This document shows, piece by piece, positions 1 through 7,462 of a DNA stretch of 9,043 nucleotides. A program made the translations under genes and the position numbers. Numbering within the stretch: position 1 is the first letter of the stretch; each line of letters opens with the position of its first letter. The notes beneath the pieces were generated by a model, which saw only the letters and a program-made list of their open reading frames with translations, did no database searches and was not told where the DNA came from. The stretch comes from Bacteroidota bacterium (GTDB lineage: Bacteria > Bacteroidota > Bacteroidia > NS11-12g > UBA9320): NCBI GenBank assembly GCA_024638525.1, contig JAHEKB010000075.1, positions 1 to 9,043 of the forward strand. The letters are read 5' to 3'.

Positions 1-1
1 G

Positions 2-589
2 GACAGTGTTGCCATTGTGAATATGAATTATCGTCTTGCAAGCAATGAAGACAGCATTCATCACGAGGAGATTATGGAAGATATACAAGCCATGGTAGCG
101 CATTTAGGCAGTAAAACAGAGGAGTATAAAATCTCCTCTAAACTGGCAATTGTAGGTGCAAGTGCGGGAGCGCAATTGGCCATGATCTATGCTTATAAAT
201 ACAATAGCAATATCAGATGCGTTGCGGATATTTTCGGGCCGAGTATAATAAATGACTGGGCATGGTACAGCAGCACCAATATATGGCTGGGAGGCAAGGT
301 TGGAGATATCTTAGCCGAATACGTAGGTCAAAGCTGGGACACGACTGCTTACAAAGCTGTAAGCCCCTATTGGAATATATCTTCAAACAGCCAAGCCACC
401 ATCATTTTTCACGGAAGTTTTGATCCCATAGTTCCGCTAAGCCACAGCAAATTGCTTCACGCCAAATTAAACAACTTAGGCGTAGAAAATAAATACCACG
501 AGTACCCTGCATTTCATGGTTTTAACACTACACAATCAGCTGATGTAATCGGTAAAATGGTCCAGTTCTTTAGGCCGCACTTAGATTAA
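2..589 (+). CDS. Alpha/beta-hydrolase fold esterase/lipase-like protein (5' partial)
   Basis: This is the C-terminal part of a serine hydrolase. The open frame runs back to the left edge, and the codons before the GTG at 17 read DSVAI and continue into VNMNYRLA. That is the usual beta-strand of carboxylesterase-like hydrolases, so the gene starts outside the window and the GTG is internal. Counting from that GTG, the nucleophile elbow GASAG gives Ser49, HGSFDPIVP gives the acid Asp136, and PAFHGF gives His167. The catalytic triad is therefore complete. The oxyanion HGG motif would lie upstream and cannot be seen. About 190 residues are present of a typical 280-320. The family hydrolyses small esters, but the substrate cannot be deduced here. 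No signal peptide can be judged without the N-terminus. It ends in TAA, 71 bp before the next start on the same strand, and has no obvious link to the division genes. The fold is secure; the function is only at superfamily level. Confidence 0.85.
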   Translation, partial: DSVAIVNMNYRLASNEDSIHHEEIMEDIQAMVAHLGSKTEEYKISSKLAIVGASAGAQLAMIYAYKYNSNIRCVADIFGPSIINDWAWYSSTNIWLGGKVGDILAEYVGQSWDTTAYKAVSPYWNISSNSQATIIFHGSFDPIVPLSHSKLLHAKLNNLGVENKYHEYPAFHGFNTTQSADVIGKMVQFFRPHLD

Positions 590-660
590 GTGCTCTGTGC
601 TTTTCTATTGCACCAATTAATTTGGCCTATGGATATAAATCCAATAGATTAAATTCCCGT

Positions 661-1077
661 ATGGAAGTTTTCTTCTATGGGCTCTTTATGGATGTGAATT
701 TGTTAAGATCAATGGGAATTGAAATAAAGAATCTCAGAATTGCAGTTCTTGCCCATCATAAATTAGTAATTGGTCAAAAAGCTTCCCTTTTACCCAATAA
801 GGGTAGCAGTACCTATGGCATCTTAATGCAAATAGGAGAAAAGGATCTTAAAAGACTTTATGAGCAAAAGGAGGTGTCAGCTTATAAGCCCCAACATGTT
901 GTTGTAGATTCATCTGAAGAAAAAGTGAATGCAGTCTGCTACCTTATCTCAGCTGAACAAATGGTAGGTAGAAATTCTGAATACGCGGAGGCCCTTTGGA
1001 TATTGGCAAAAAGCCTTGATTTTCCCGAGGATTATCTTCAAGAGATTAAGTCTCAAGCACAAAGCTCAATTGACTAA
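661..1077 (+). CDS. Gamma-glutamylcyclotransferase (GGCT)-fold family protein
   Basis: This is a 138-residue protein with the GGCT/AIG2-like layout. It has an N-terminal beta-strand with a substrate-loop motif (VFFYGLFMD, residues 3-11), then a strand-rich middle with TYGILMQI (51-58). The segment RLYEQKEVSAY (65-75) follows, in which Glu71 matches the position of the family's general acid/base. Family members cyclise gamma-glutamyl amines or peptides to 5-oxoproline, but many bacterial members are uncharacterised. I chose ATG 661 because GGCT proteins normally begin immediately before this first strand. A TTG at 622 would add 13 residues with no family resemblance. The usual YGsL motif reads YGLF here, so the glycine-rich loop is somewhat divergent. 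No Shine-Dalgarno sequence is visible before 661. The stop (TAA) overlaps the convergent ftsZ stop (TAG) by 4 bp. The fold is fairly sure; enzymatic activity is inferred. Confidence 0.72.
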   Translation: MEVFFYGLFMDVNLLRSMGIEIKNLRIAVLAHHKLVIGQKASLLPNKGSSTYGILMQIGEKDLKRLYEQKEVSAYKPQHVVVDSSEEKVNAVCYLISAEQMVGRNSEYAEALWILAKSLDFPEDYLQEIKSQAQSSID

Positions 1078-2450
1078 TCCACATTGTCATGTAGGAAGCT
1101 GTTGTTCTCCCTAAGCTCTGGCTTTTTATCGGGCTCTTCAACCAATGAAGTTCTTGAAATCTCAATGTCGGAACTGTGAGATTTCTCCTCTAGATTTACT
1201 CCTTTTCTGATATAGGCCGGTACATTTTCCAATTCTTCCTGACCTTCTTCTTTGCCAGCCGTCTCATTCAATTCTTTGAGGTAACGCATCCGCTTTTTCA
1301 ATTCCACGATCTTTTCATTCGCCGTTGCGTTTTCGGCCGCTTGTTCCTCCTCCTGTATCACATCGAAAATCGTGGTTTGCTTCTTGCTGGCTTCGTCATC
1401 CTCCTCATCCAGATCCAAGGGGGTAACTTCAAATTCTACATCATCGCTTGCAGGAGCTTCTTCTGACTTGATGTATCTATTCTCTTGCCTGTCAAAACCC
1501 GTTGCTATCACTGTCACGGATATGGTTCTGCCTAAATCAGGGTCGTGACAAAGACCACATTTCAAACTGGCATCCATACCTGCCTCTTCTTGCAAATACT
1601 CATTGATGGCCGCGTATTCATCCATGGTGGCTTCCTCATCTCCATAACTGATATTTACCAAAAGGTCGCTGGCTCCATTGATCTTATTATCGTCCAATAA
1701 AGGTGAATTCAGGGCTTGATTGACAGCGCGCATGGCTCTGTCATCACCTTCGGCCAATCCAATACCCATAATAGATACTCCACTATTGGTCATAGCAGTC
1801 TTCACATCTTCAAAATCAACATTAATGCTTCCCGCAATGGTGATGATCTCAGCAATCCCCTTTGCTGCAGTGGCCAACACATTGTCTGCATGACCAAAGG
1901 CTTTTGAGATAGGTAGGTTGCCAAAGATATCCTTGATACGATCGTTGGATATTACCAATAAAGAATCAACGGCATCCCTCATTTCTGCAATTCCTTGATG
2001 AGCTGCATCGCCCCTGCGGTGTCCTTCAAAAGTGAAAGGCGTGGTAACTATCCCAACGGTGAGAATTCCCATTTCTTTTGCAGCATTGGCCAAAACCGGT
2101 GCAGCACCCGTGCCCGTTCCTCCGCCCATGCCGGCAGTGACAAAGACCATCTGCGTATTTACTCCAAGCGTTTCGATGATCTCTTTAAGGCTTTCTTCCG
2201 CTGCCTTTCTGCCAACTTCAGGATTAGAGCCTGCCCCTCTCCCCTCTGTCAATTCATTTCCAATTTGTATCTTATTGGGTATAGGACTGCTTTCAAGTGC
2301 CTGGGAATCTGTATTGCATATAAAGAAATCAACTCCACTAATTCCTTGACGATACATATGGTTGACGGCATTTCCGCCGCCTCCACCTACACCAATTACT
2401 TTGATGATAGATGATTTTTCCTTGGGTAGATCTACTGTAAAACTCATCAT
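1074..2450 (-). CDS. ftsZ: Cell division protein FtsZ
   Basis: FtsZ is the tubulin-like GTPase that polymerises into the cytoplasmic division ring. The 458-residue product has the N-terminal glycine loop (GVGGGGGNAVN, 20-30), the tubulin signature GGGTGTG (109-115) and the FEGHRR segment (141-146). The T7 synergy loop NVDFEDV (210-216) supplies the Asp residues that hydrolyse GTP across the subunit interface. The GTPase and activation domains end near ATGFD (316-320). An acidic, coiled-coil-prone linker follows (about 330-405). Next come a classic FtsA-binding-like peptide, ENVPAYIRKGV (408-418), and a further 40 residues ending in NSFLHDNVD, the ending typical of Bacteroidota. In the activation domain the loop reads KCGLCHDPDLG, with Cys298 and Cys301. 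The start is a tandem ATG ATG; the first ATG overlaps the ftsA stop (TAATG), implying coupling. It ends in TAG and is the last gene of the cluster. Confidence 0.98.
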   Translation of the reverse strand: MMSFTVDLPKEKSSIIKVIGVGGGGGNAVNHMYRQGISGVDFFICNTDSQALESSPIPNKIQIGNELTEGRGAGSNPEVGRKAAEESLKEIIETLGVNTQMVFVTAGMGGGTGTGAAPVLANAAKEMGILTVGIVTTPFTFEGHRRGDAAHQGIAEMRDAVDSLLVISNDRIKDIFGNLPISKAFGHADNVLATAAKGIAEIITIAGSINVDFEDVKTAMTNSGVSIMGIGLAEGDDRAMRAVNQALNSPLLDDNKINGASDLLVNISYGDEEATMDEYAAINEYLQEEAGMDASLKCGLCHDPDLGRTISVTVIATGFDRQENRYIKSEEAPASDDVEFEVTPLDLDEEDDEASKKQTTIFDVIQEEEQAAENATANEKIVELKKRMRYLKELNETAGKEEGQEELENVPAYIRKGVNLEEKSHSSDIEISRTSLVEEPDKKPELRENNSFLHDNVD

Positions 2451-3733
2451 TATTTAAAATCTGTTACGTCTGCTTCATCTTTCAACCAATCTTTGATTCT
2501 GTCAAAGAGTGCTCTTTTGGACTTTTCTGACTGTCCAATATCGATATTGAACCCTTCACTACTGTTGTTGCGAGCATCTTCTAATCCTCTTAACACTAGA
2601 CCTACACCAGTGGCGTAGATGGGGCTCTTAACTTCTTCCACCATACCCTTTGAAAGGTGTTCTGTAGGGAAACCTATTCTGGCATCCAATCCAGTGACAA
2701 ATTCCGCCAATTGTGCAATATGCTTCAATTGTGAACCCCCTCCGGTAATTACGATCCCACCTGCGAGCTTCTTTTCCATATTGCTCGCTTTGATTTCATA
2801 GTATACCAATTCTAGAATTTCTTCTATTCTGGCCTGAATAATCCTTGCCAAGTTCTTAATGGCGATCTCTTTGGGTTCTCTTCCTCTTATTCCGGGTATA
2901 CTGACGATCTCGTTTTCCGAAAGCTCATTGGCCAAAGCGGAGCCAAACTTCACTTTTAGCAGTTCAGCATGGGCTTTCATTACGTTGCACCCTTCTTTTA
3001 TGTCCTCAGTTATAATGTTTCCTCCATAGGGAATCACAGCCGTATGTCTGATGATATTCTCATGGAAGATCGCGACATCTGTCGTTCCGCCACCAATGTC
3101 TACCAAAACCACGCCCGCTTCAAGTTCTTCTGGACTCAAAACCGATTCAGCAGAAGCCAAGGGCTCTAGAGCTAGATCTGACACTTTCAAGCCAGATTTC
3201 TCTACACATTTATAAATATTCTTGGCTGCTGTTATTTGGCCTGTTATGATGTGGAAGTTGCCTTCTACTTTTACTCCGGCCATTCCTACTGGGTCAACTA
3301 TACCCGGTTCATCGTCTACAGAATAATCCTGTGGAAGAACATGAATTATGCGATCTCCAGGCTTAACGGCTAGCTTGAACATATCGTTCTCCAATTTTTT
3401 AAGATCATCAGCAACGATCTCAGATTCTCCATCATTTCTGATGATCATCCCTCTGTGCTGAAGGCTATTTATATGCGCTCCTGCTATACCTACATGAACT
3501 CTCTTAATTTCTACGGAAGATTTCTCCGACGCATCCTTAATCGCTTGATGAATGGCTGCTACCGTCTTGTCAATGTTCGATACCACTCCACGAGTAACGC
3601 CACCATGTGCGGCAACTTTACCCATTCCCAGTATATCCACTTTACCGTATTCGTTGGCGCGACCCACAATTGCGCAGACCTTGGTTGTTCCAATATCCAG
3701 GCCTACAACGATCTTTTCTTTTGATTCTTCCAT
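2450..3733 (-). CDS. ftsA: Cell division protein FtsA
   Basis: FtsA is an actin-like ATPase that tethers FtsZ filaments to the inner membrane and recruits later divisome proteins. The 427-residue length is normal. The visible ATP-site motifs are phosphate-1 DIGTTKV (13-19), phosphate-2 VDIGGGTTDVAIF (211-223) and the adenosine loop GGIVITGGGSQL (325-336). The FtsA-specific 1C subdomain lies between them, with the segment VHVGIAGAHI (79-88). The C-terminus has a variable linker and then a short amphipathic helix (about 409-419, LFDRIKDWLKD), which fits the membrane-targeting sequence. The ATG is 3 bp after the ftsQ stop, and the TAA overlaps the ftsZ ATG by one base. FtsA and FtsZ are thus likely made in a coupled ratio. 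No Shine-Dalgarno sequence is seen before the start. MreB and DnaK share the ATPase fold, but the 1C region and the position next to ftsZ settle the identity. Confidence 0.98.
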   Translation of the reverse strand: MEESKEKIVVGLDIGTTKVCAIVGRANEYGKVDILGMGKVAAHGGVTRGVVSNIDKTVAAIHQAIKDASEKSSVEIKRVHVGIAGAHINSLQHRGMIIRNDGESEIVADDLKKLENDMFKLAVKPGDRIIHVLPQDYSVDDEPGIVDPVGMAGVKVEGNFHIITGQITAAKNIYKCVEKSGLKVSDLALEPLASAESVLSPEELEAGVVLVDIGGGTTDVAIFHENIIRHTAVIPYGGNIITEDIKEGCNVMKAHAELLKVKFGSALANELSENEIVSIPGIRGREPKEIAIKNLARIIQARIEEILELVYYEIKASNMEKKLAGGIVITGGGSQLKHIAQLAEFVTGLDARIGFPTEHLSKGMVEEVKSPIYATGVGLVLRGLEDARNNSSEGFNIDIGQSEKSKRALFDRIKDWLKDEADVTDFK

Positions 3734-3736
3734 GTG

Positions 3737-4477
3737 TTAGTTACAAACTATTTGATTAGCGTATTTCAAGTTGATGGTCTTGTATTCATTCCAGCCTACT
3801 TTGTTCATCCCGTGTTTATAGAACTTTTGCAAGCGATCGAACTTGTCTTGGAGTTCAAGGGTGTCGCCTATAATCACTTTATGTGAATGTAGTTTTGGCA
3901 CCAGAATGAGTTCTTTCTCATCTGTTACAAATATCTGCTCCACCAAGGCCTCTGCGAATGGGTTTTCTTGCACATAGGCAGCAAGGGTGTATACTTTCTT
4001 ACTCATGCCAGCTCCTAAGTTTCCACTTGCAATAGGAACTCGCGCAGCCAAATAGGCTTTGGTTGATATTTTATGGCCTAGGATATCTAAATAGTAGGAG
4101 GTGGTCTCAGTGGTATATACCCTCACAATGGGTATGCGCTGATCAAGATCTATTCTCAATATTCCATTGAGTTGTGCACTTACCTGAGCATCTATAACCG
4201 CTTCTATGGCCTTTAAACGCTGCTCTAACTCGAAAATGTTAACTCCATTTATAGGCAGACCAACCAATCCTCCAGGATACCAAGTCGCTAAGCTATCTTC
4301 AATCATTTGCTGGTTTATGAGCATTTTGTCTTGTGGAACAACAATCTCTATTTCAATTGCCTCGCATATTTGCTGTTTTTGCTTATCCCATAAAAAGACC
4401 AGAAGTAGAACCAAAAGGAGCAATGCCAATACGTACAGCATTTTACGCAGATATGTTTTCCAGTCGAATTTAGCCAT
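3737..4477 (-). CDS. ftsQ: Cell division protein FtsQ
   Basis: FtsQ is a bitopic divisome scaffold that in model bacteria links early components to FtsB/FtsL and the septal synthase. The 246-residue protein has a short basic cytoplasmic tail and one strongly hydrophobic membrane segment (about 13-30, rich in Leu and Val). The rest is extracytoplasmic. A divergent POTRA-like region spans about 40-118, including ELEQRLKAIEAVIDAQV (84-100) and ending at DQRIPIVRV (112-120). A beta-domain follows, with YYLDILGHKI (128-137), a common FtsQ pattern. Sequence conservation is low, as is usual for FtsQ, so the call leans on topology and position between murC and ftsA. The ATG lies inside the 3' end of murC (8 bp overlap). 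It is preceded by a perfect AAGGAGG, the only strong ribosome binding site I found in the block. It ends in TAA, 3 bp before ftsA. Confidence 0.93.
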   Translation of the reverse strand: MAKFDWKTYLRKMLYVLALLLLVLLLVFLWDKQKQQICEAIEIEIVVPQDKMLINQQMIEDSLATWYPGGLVGLPINGVNIFELEQRLKAIEAVIDAQVSAQLNGILRIDLDQRIPIVRVYTTETTSYYLDILGHKISTKAYLAARVPIASGNLGAGMSKKVYTLAAYVQENPFAEALVEQIFVTDEKELILVPKLHSHKVIIGDTLELQDKFDRLQKFYKHGMNKVGWNEYKTINLKYANQIVCN

Positions 4478-5837
4478 TCAATGCCTCCTTAATGGGTTCT
4501 ATAAGCCGATCTATATCCCCAGCCCCGATGGTGACCAGAATCTCCATTTCTTGAGAACTGAGGTAAGGTATCAGATCATTCTTTTCCAATAAAACCTTTT
4601 GAGCTAACTGCATCTCATTCAGAATCAGAGATGAACTCACTCCCTTGACTGGCGATTCCCTTGCGGGATAAATCGGAAGTAGAATACAATGATCCAAGCG
4701 GTCTAATGCGCGAGCAAACTCGAGATAGAAATCCTTGGTACGGCTGTAAAGGTGTGGTTGAAATACACCTGTAATTTTTCGGTCTGGATACATCAATTTC
4801 AAGGAATCAATCAACACATTCAATTCCGAAGGATGATGAGCGTAGTCATCAATATATACCAGTTTATCATCTTCATAAATGTATTCGAATCGCCTTTTAA
4901 TTCCTTTAAAGTTTGCAAGAGCTGTCCTGATAGACTCAGGGTCTACTTGTTGCTTTAATGCAAGAACCGAAGCCGCTATGGCATTTTCCAGATTGTGTTT
5001 GCCCGGCAGTTTTACCGTGAGATTGTGAAAGACAACCATACCGTTTTCCATCAAATCAAAACTGCTACCTGAGCCCCTATAAATCACATTCTCGGCATAG
5101 TAATCCGCTGTAACATCATCCACACTATAACTGATGTGATGTGCATTGATGTTTGCCCCTTTTGCAACTAGCAAAAGATCTTTGTCTATCACTTTGGAAG
5201 CAAATAATTCAAAAGAGTCTTGTACTTCTTCTTTACTCCCGTAAATGTCTAAATGATCTGCATCGGTTGAGGTAATAATTGCTGAACTCGGATTGAGTTT
5301 TAAGAACGACCTATCGTATTCGTCTGCTTCGGAAATACTATAGTGAACACCCTCTGCCGTCTGATGGTAATAATTGGAATCGAGATCAGCAGATATACCC
5401 CCCAAGAAGGCGGTAAATTTTAGTCCAGAGGCCTTAAATATGGCTGCAAGCATGCAACTGGTTGTCGTTTTTCCATGTGTACCGGCAACTGAGAGGTTAA
5501 TGGTTTCATCGGTAACCATTCCCAGGACTTCTGACCTTTTCATAAGGGCATAGTTCTCCGACCCGAAGAATTGAAGCAGAACTGAATCTCTTGGAATTGC
5601 AGGGGTGTAGATGACCAGACTCTCTTCCGGATTATCTACAATTTGTCGAGGCAGGGAATCCAGTGTATCTATATAGCAAATTTCCATTCCCTCTTGAGCA
5701 AGAGTTTCAGTCAATGGACTGGAGGTTTTATCATACCCAAAAACTTTTTTACCCATGGCATGGAAAAATCGAGCCAATGCACTCATGCCTATCCCTCCGA
5801 TTCCAATGAAATAATAATATGTAAAACTCTTATTCAA
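4470..5837 (-). CDS. murC: UDP-N-acetylmuramate--L-alanine ligase MurC
   Basis: MurC is the cytoplasmic ATP-dependent ligase that adds L-alanine to UDP-MurNAc, the first amino-acid step of the peptidoglycan stem peptide. The 455-residue protein shows the three Mur domains. The N-terminal Rossmann-like domain has GIGGIGMS (12-19). The central ATPase domain has the P-loop AGTHGKTTT (118-126) and the acidic segment ISEADEYD (168-175). The C-terminal domain has DDYAHHP (330-336), FQPHLYSRT (359-367) and GAGDI (438-442). HHP in DDYAHHP and the GIGGIGMS start favour MurC over MurD, MurE or MurF; the neighbours and length favour it over Mpl. The start is TTG at 5837-5835. Upstream in this frame only agt-cca-tca separates it from a TAG stop, and the next Met (residue 18) lies inside the nucleotide-binding motif. 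TTG is thus the only reasonable start. It overlaps the murG end by 8 bp and the ftsQ start by 8 bp. Confidence 0.97.
   Translation of the reverse strand: MNKSFTYYYFIGIGGIGMSALARFFHAMGKKVFGYDKTSSPLTETLAQEGMEICYIDTLDSLPRQIVDNPEESLVIYTPAIPRDSVLLQFFGSENYALMKRSEVLGMVTDETINLSVAGTHGKTTTSCMLAAIFKASGLKFTAFLGGISADLDSNYYHQTAEGVHYSISEADEYDRSFLKLNPSSAIITSTDADHLDIYGSKEEVQDSFELFASKVIDKDLLLVAKGANINAHHISYSVDDVTADYYAENVIYRGSGSSFDLMENGMVVFHNLTVKLPGKHNLENAIAASVLALKQQVDPESIRTALANFKGIKRRFEYIYEDDKLVYIDDYAHHPSELNVLIDSLKLMYPDRKITGVFQPHLYSRTKDFYLEFARALDRLDHCILLPIYPARESPVKGVSSSLILNEMQLAQKVLLEKNDLIPYLSSQEMEILVTIGAGDIDRLIEPIKEALNG
4484..4490 (-). promoter_or_regulatory. Strong Shine-Dalgarno for ftsQ, inside murC
   Basis: The minus strand reads AAGGAGG with a 6-nt spacer before the ftsQ ATG (4477-4475). 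The bases also encode Lys-Glu plus the first base of the next Ala codon near the MurC C-terminus. The other starts in the window show no such motif, apart from a partial AAGG before the ftsW GTG. This site supports the ftsQ start and suggests that ribosomes can enter independently of murC translation. Confidence 0.7.
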
Positions 5838-6909
5838 TGATGGACTCTAATGTATGTAGTATCTCTTGAGCAGCATTTGGCCTTGCAAATGCACTTATCT
5901 CTTTTTTCAATTTAGCCAGCTCATTGGGCTGAGACAATAAATCTAAAGCCATTGGCATCAGTTTCTCACTCACCTCTGAATCTGCACATATATATGCAGC
6001 TCCAGATTCAACCAGGCTTTGGGCGTTTTTTGTTTGATGGTCTTCCGCTGCTGAAGGCAAGGGAACAAAAATGACTGCCTTTGCCAAGGCTGAAAGCTCT
6101 GATATGGAAAGCGCTCCTGCCCTACTAATTACAAGGTCAGCTATAGCATATGCGTACTCCATACGTTGGATAAAAATGGTTCTCTTGCCCCATTCAAATA
6201 CTCCCTCCTTTGCTTGAAAACTCTTGCCGGTCTGCCATAGGATTTGGCTTAGATTGGGATCGATCAAATCAAGGGCTTTTTCAATGGCTTGATTTACCGA
6301 TCGCGCTCCAAGACTTCCCCCGATGATCAATATTGTTCTTTTGTTTGGATCCAATCCAAAATGCTGATATGCTTTAGCCTGATCCACTTCTTTGAGAAGA
6401 TCTTGCCGAATAGGATTGCCCGTCAATACCAGCTTCTTCTCATCAAAAAATCGTTCCATATTGGGATAGGCCACACATATTCTTTTCGCCTTCCCCTTTA
6501 AGAGTTTGTTGGTAAGACCGGGAAAAGAGTTTTGTTCTTGGAGCAATAGAGGCACTCCAAGGCTCGAAGCCATAAAGTTGAGTGGGCCGCTCGCATACCC
6601 ACCTACTCCAACGGTGACATCCGGTTTGTATTTTCTTACTAGAATGAATGATCTCCACAAACTCGAAATCAATTTAAATGGTAAAAGAAGGTTTCGCCAA
6701 TCCATTGACCGCTGTAAACCGCTAATCCATAAACCGTGGATCACATAACCCGCTGCAGGGACCTTTTCCATTTCCATTCTCCCCTTGGCTCCAACAAAGG
6801 TGATTTCACTTTCGGGATATTTCTCCTTGACAGCATTGGCAATAGCCACTGCCGGAAAAATATGTCCTCCGGTTCCCCCTCCTGATATTAAAAGCTTAAT
6901 CTTCTTCAT
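5830..6909 (-). CDS. murG: UDP-GlcNAc:lipid I N-acetylglucosaminyltransferase MurG
   Basis: MurG is a GT-B glycosyltransferase on the inner face of the cytoplasmic membrane. It transfers GlcNAc to lipid I to make lipid II, the substrate later polymerised by SEDS enzymes such as FtsW. The 359 residues match the family length. The N-terminal domain has the glycine loop SGGGTGGHIFPA (9-20), then TVGVGGYASGP (99-109) and the acceptor-side motif QEQNSFPGLTNK (124-135). The C-terminal UDP-GlcNAc domain begins near 192. It carries GGSLGARSVNQ (197-207), SRAGALSISEL (262-272) and PSAAEDHQTKNA (285-296), which includes the EDHQ(T)xNA ribose- and uracil-binding stretch. A hydrophobic and basic patch around 73-93 fits membrane association. 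The ATG lies inside the last codons of ftsW (14 bp overlap), and no Shine-Dalgarno sequence is visible, so coupling to ftsW translation is likely. An ftsW stop could therefore reduce MurG output if translation of the downstream half is lost. Confidence 0.98.
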   Translation of the reverse strand: MKKIKLLISGGGTGGHIFPAVAIANAVKEKYPESEITFVGAKGRMEMEKVPAAGYVIHGLWISGLQRSMDWRNLLLPFKLISSLWRSFILVRKYKPDVTVGVGGYASGPLNFMASSLGVPLLLQEQNSFPGLTNKLLKGKAKRICVAYPNMERFFDEKKLVLTGNPIRQDLLKEVDQAKAYQHFGLDPNKRTILIIGGSLGARSVNQAIEKALDLIDPNLSQILWQTGKSFQAKEGVFEWGKRTIFIQRMEYAYAIADLVISRAGALSISELSALAKAVIFVPLPSAAEDHQTKNAQSLVESGAAYICADSEVSEKLMPMALDLLSQPNELAKLKKEISAFARPNAAQEILHTLESIIE

Positions 6910-7462
6910 TGGCTTGTTCCCGCTGAGGGTAAATTGTTCTGCTGGCGCTAAGTATTATTCCAAAAGCTATGCTAGTGAATAGAATTGAGGTACCCCCCCT
7001 GCTCACAATGGGCAAGGCCAAACCAGTAACCGGTAGAATATTGACGGCAACACCCATATTAATGAACGCCTGAATGACAAGGCTCAAACACAGTCCGATG
7101 GCCATAAGAGCCGCCATGGAGTTATCCGTTCTCAGAACTATTCTAAAGGAGCGGTACAGCAAGAGCAGGTATAAAGCAATCAGTCCCATTCCACCGATAA
7201 TTGAGCCGTATTCCTCTATGATTATGGCGTAAATAAAATCTGCGTAAGGTGATGGAAGTACATTCTTTTGCCTGCTTTTTCCAGGACCATTGCCAATATA
7301 AGAACCCCTGGCTATAGCAATCTTGGCTTGTTGATTCTGAAATGTTCCTCCGTCATCAGAACTCTCCACAAAAGATTCAACACGAGATTTCATTGTTGCA
7401 ATCCGACCAAATTCTATATCGTTATTCCATACAATAGCAATTAATCCCCCAAAAACTATCAC
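6896..7462 (-). CDS. ftsW: FtsW lipid II polymerase, C-terminal half (after in-frame stop)
   Basis: This is the distal part of the SEDS peptidoglycan glycosyltransferase FtsW, in the same frame as the upstream half and starting at the GTG directly after its TGA. It begins within predicted membrane segment 7 (VIVFGGLIAIVW). The large extracytoplasmic loop follows, with QNQQAKIAIARGSYIGNGPG (42-61 of this half). Then comes PYADFIYAIIIEEYG (72-86), whose Asp75 matches the proposed catalytic Asp of the SEDS HTDFIFA motif. Segments 8-10 follow, with the signature NILPVTGLALPIVSRGGTS (141-159). All expected motifs are present and no further stop occurs, so this half shows no decay. It lacks segments 1-6 and would not be an active polymerase alone. 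No Shine-Dalgarno sequence precedes the GTG; synthesis would need reinitiation or readthrough. It most likely belongs with the upstream half as one protein of about 386 residues. It overlaps murG by 14 bp. Confidence 0.88.
   Translation of the reverse strand: MIVFGGLIAIVWNNDIEFGRIATMKSRVESFVESSDDGGTFQNQQAKIAIARGSYIGNGPGKSRQKNVLPSPYADFIYAIIIEEYGSIIGGMGLIALYLLLLYRSFRIVLRTDNSMAALMAIGLCLSLVIQAFINMGVAVNILPVTGLALPIVSRGGTSILFTSIAFGIILSASRTIYPQREQANEED

Noticed and set aside
590..660. Possible Bacteroidota promoter (TTAATTTG at 617-624) before the GGCT-like gene
   Set aside because: It matches TAnnTTTG imperfectly, and the nearest upstream TTG is only about 6 bp away instead of about 19, so no promoter can be supported.
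622..660. TTG start giving the GGCT-like protein a 13-residue extension
   Set aside because: The extension has no family similarity, and ATG 661 sits exactly where the fold's first strand begins.
1051..1064. Small inverted repeat (GAGA...TCTC) near the ftsZ/GGCT convergent ends, as a terminator
   Set aside because: The stem is only four base pairs, lies in coding sequence and has no U-run.
1995..2414. A 139-codon open frame on the + strand, plus another overlapping one, opposite ftsZ
   Set aside because: They lie antisense to the highly conserved FtsZ GTPase region, show no recognisable motifs, and are explained by codon bias of the real gene.
6443..6658. A 71-codon minus-strand frame inside murG
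   Set aside because: MurG is intact through this stretch in another frame, and the alternative product has no family resemblance.
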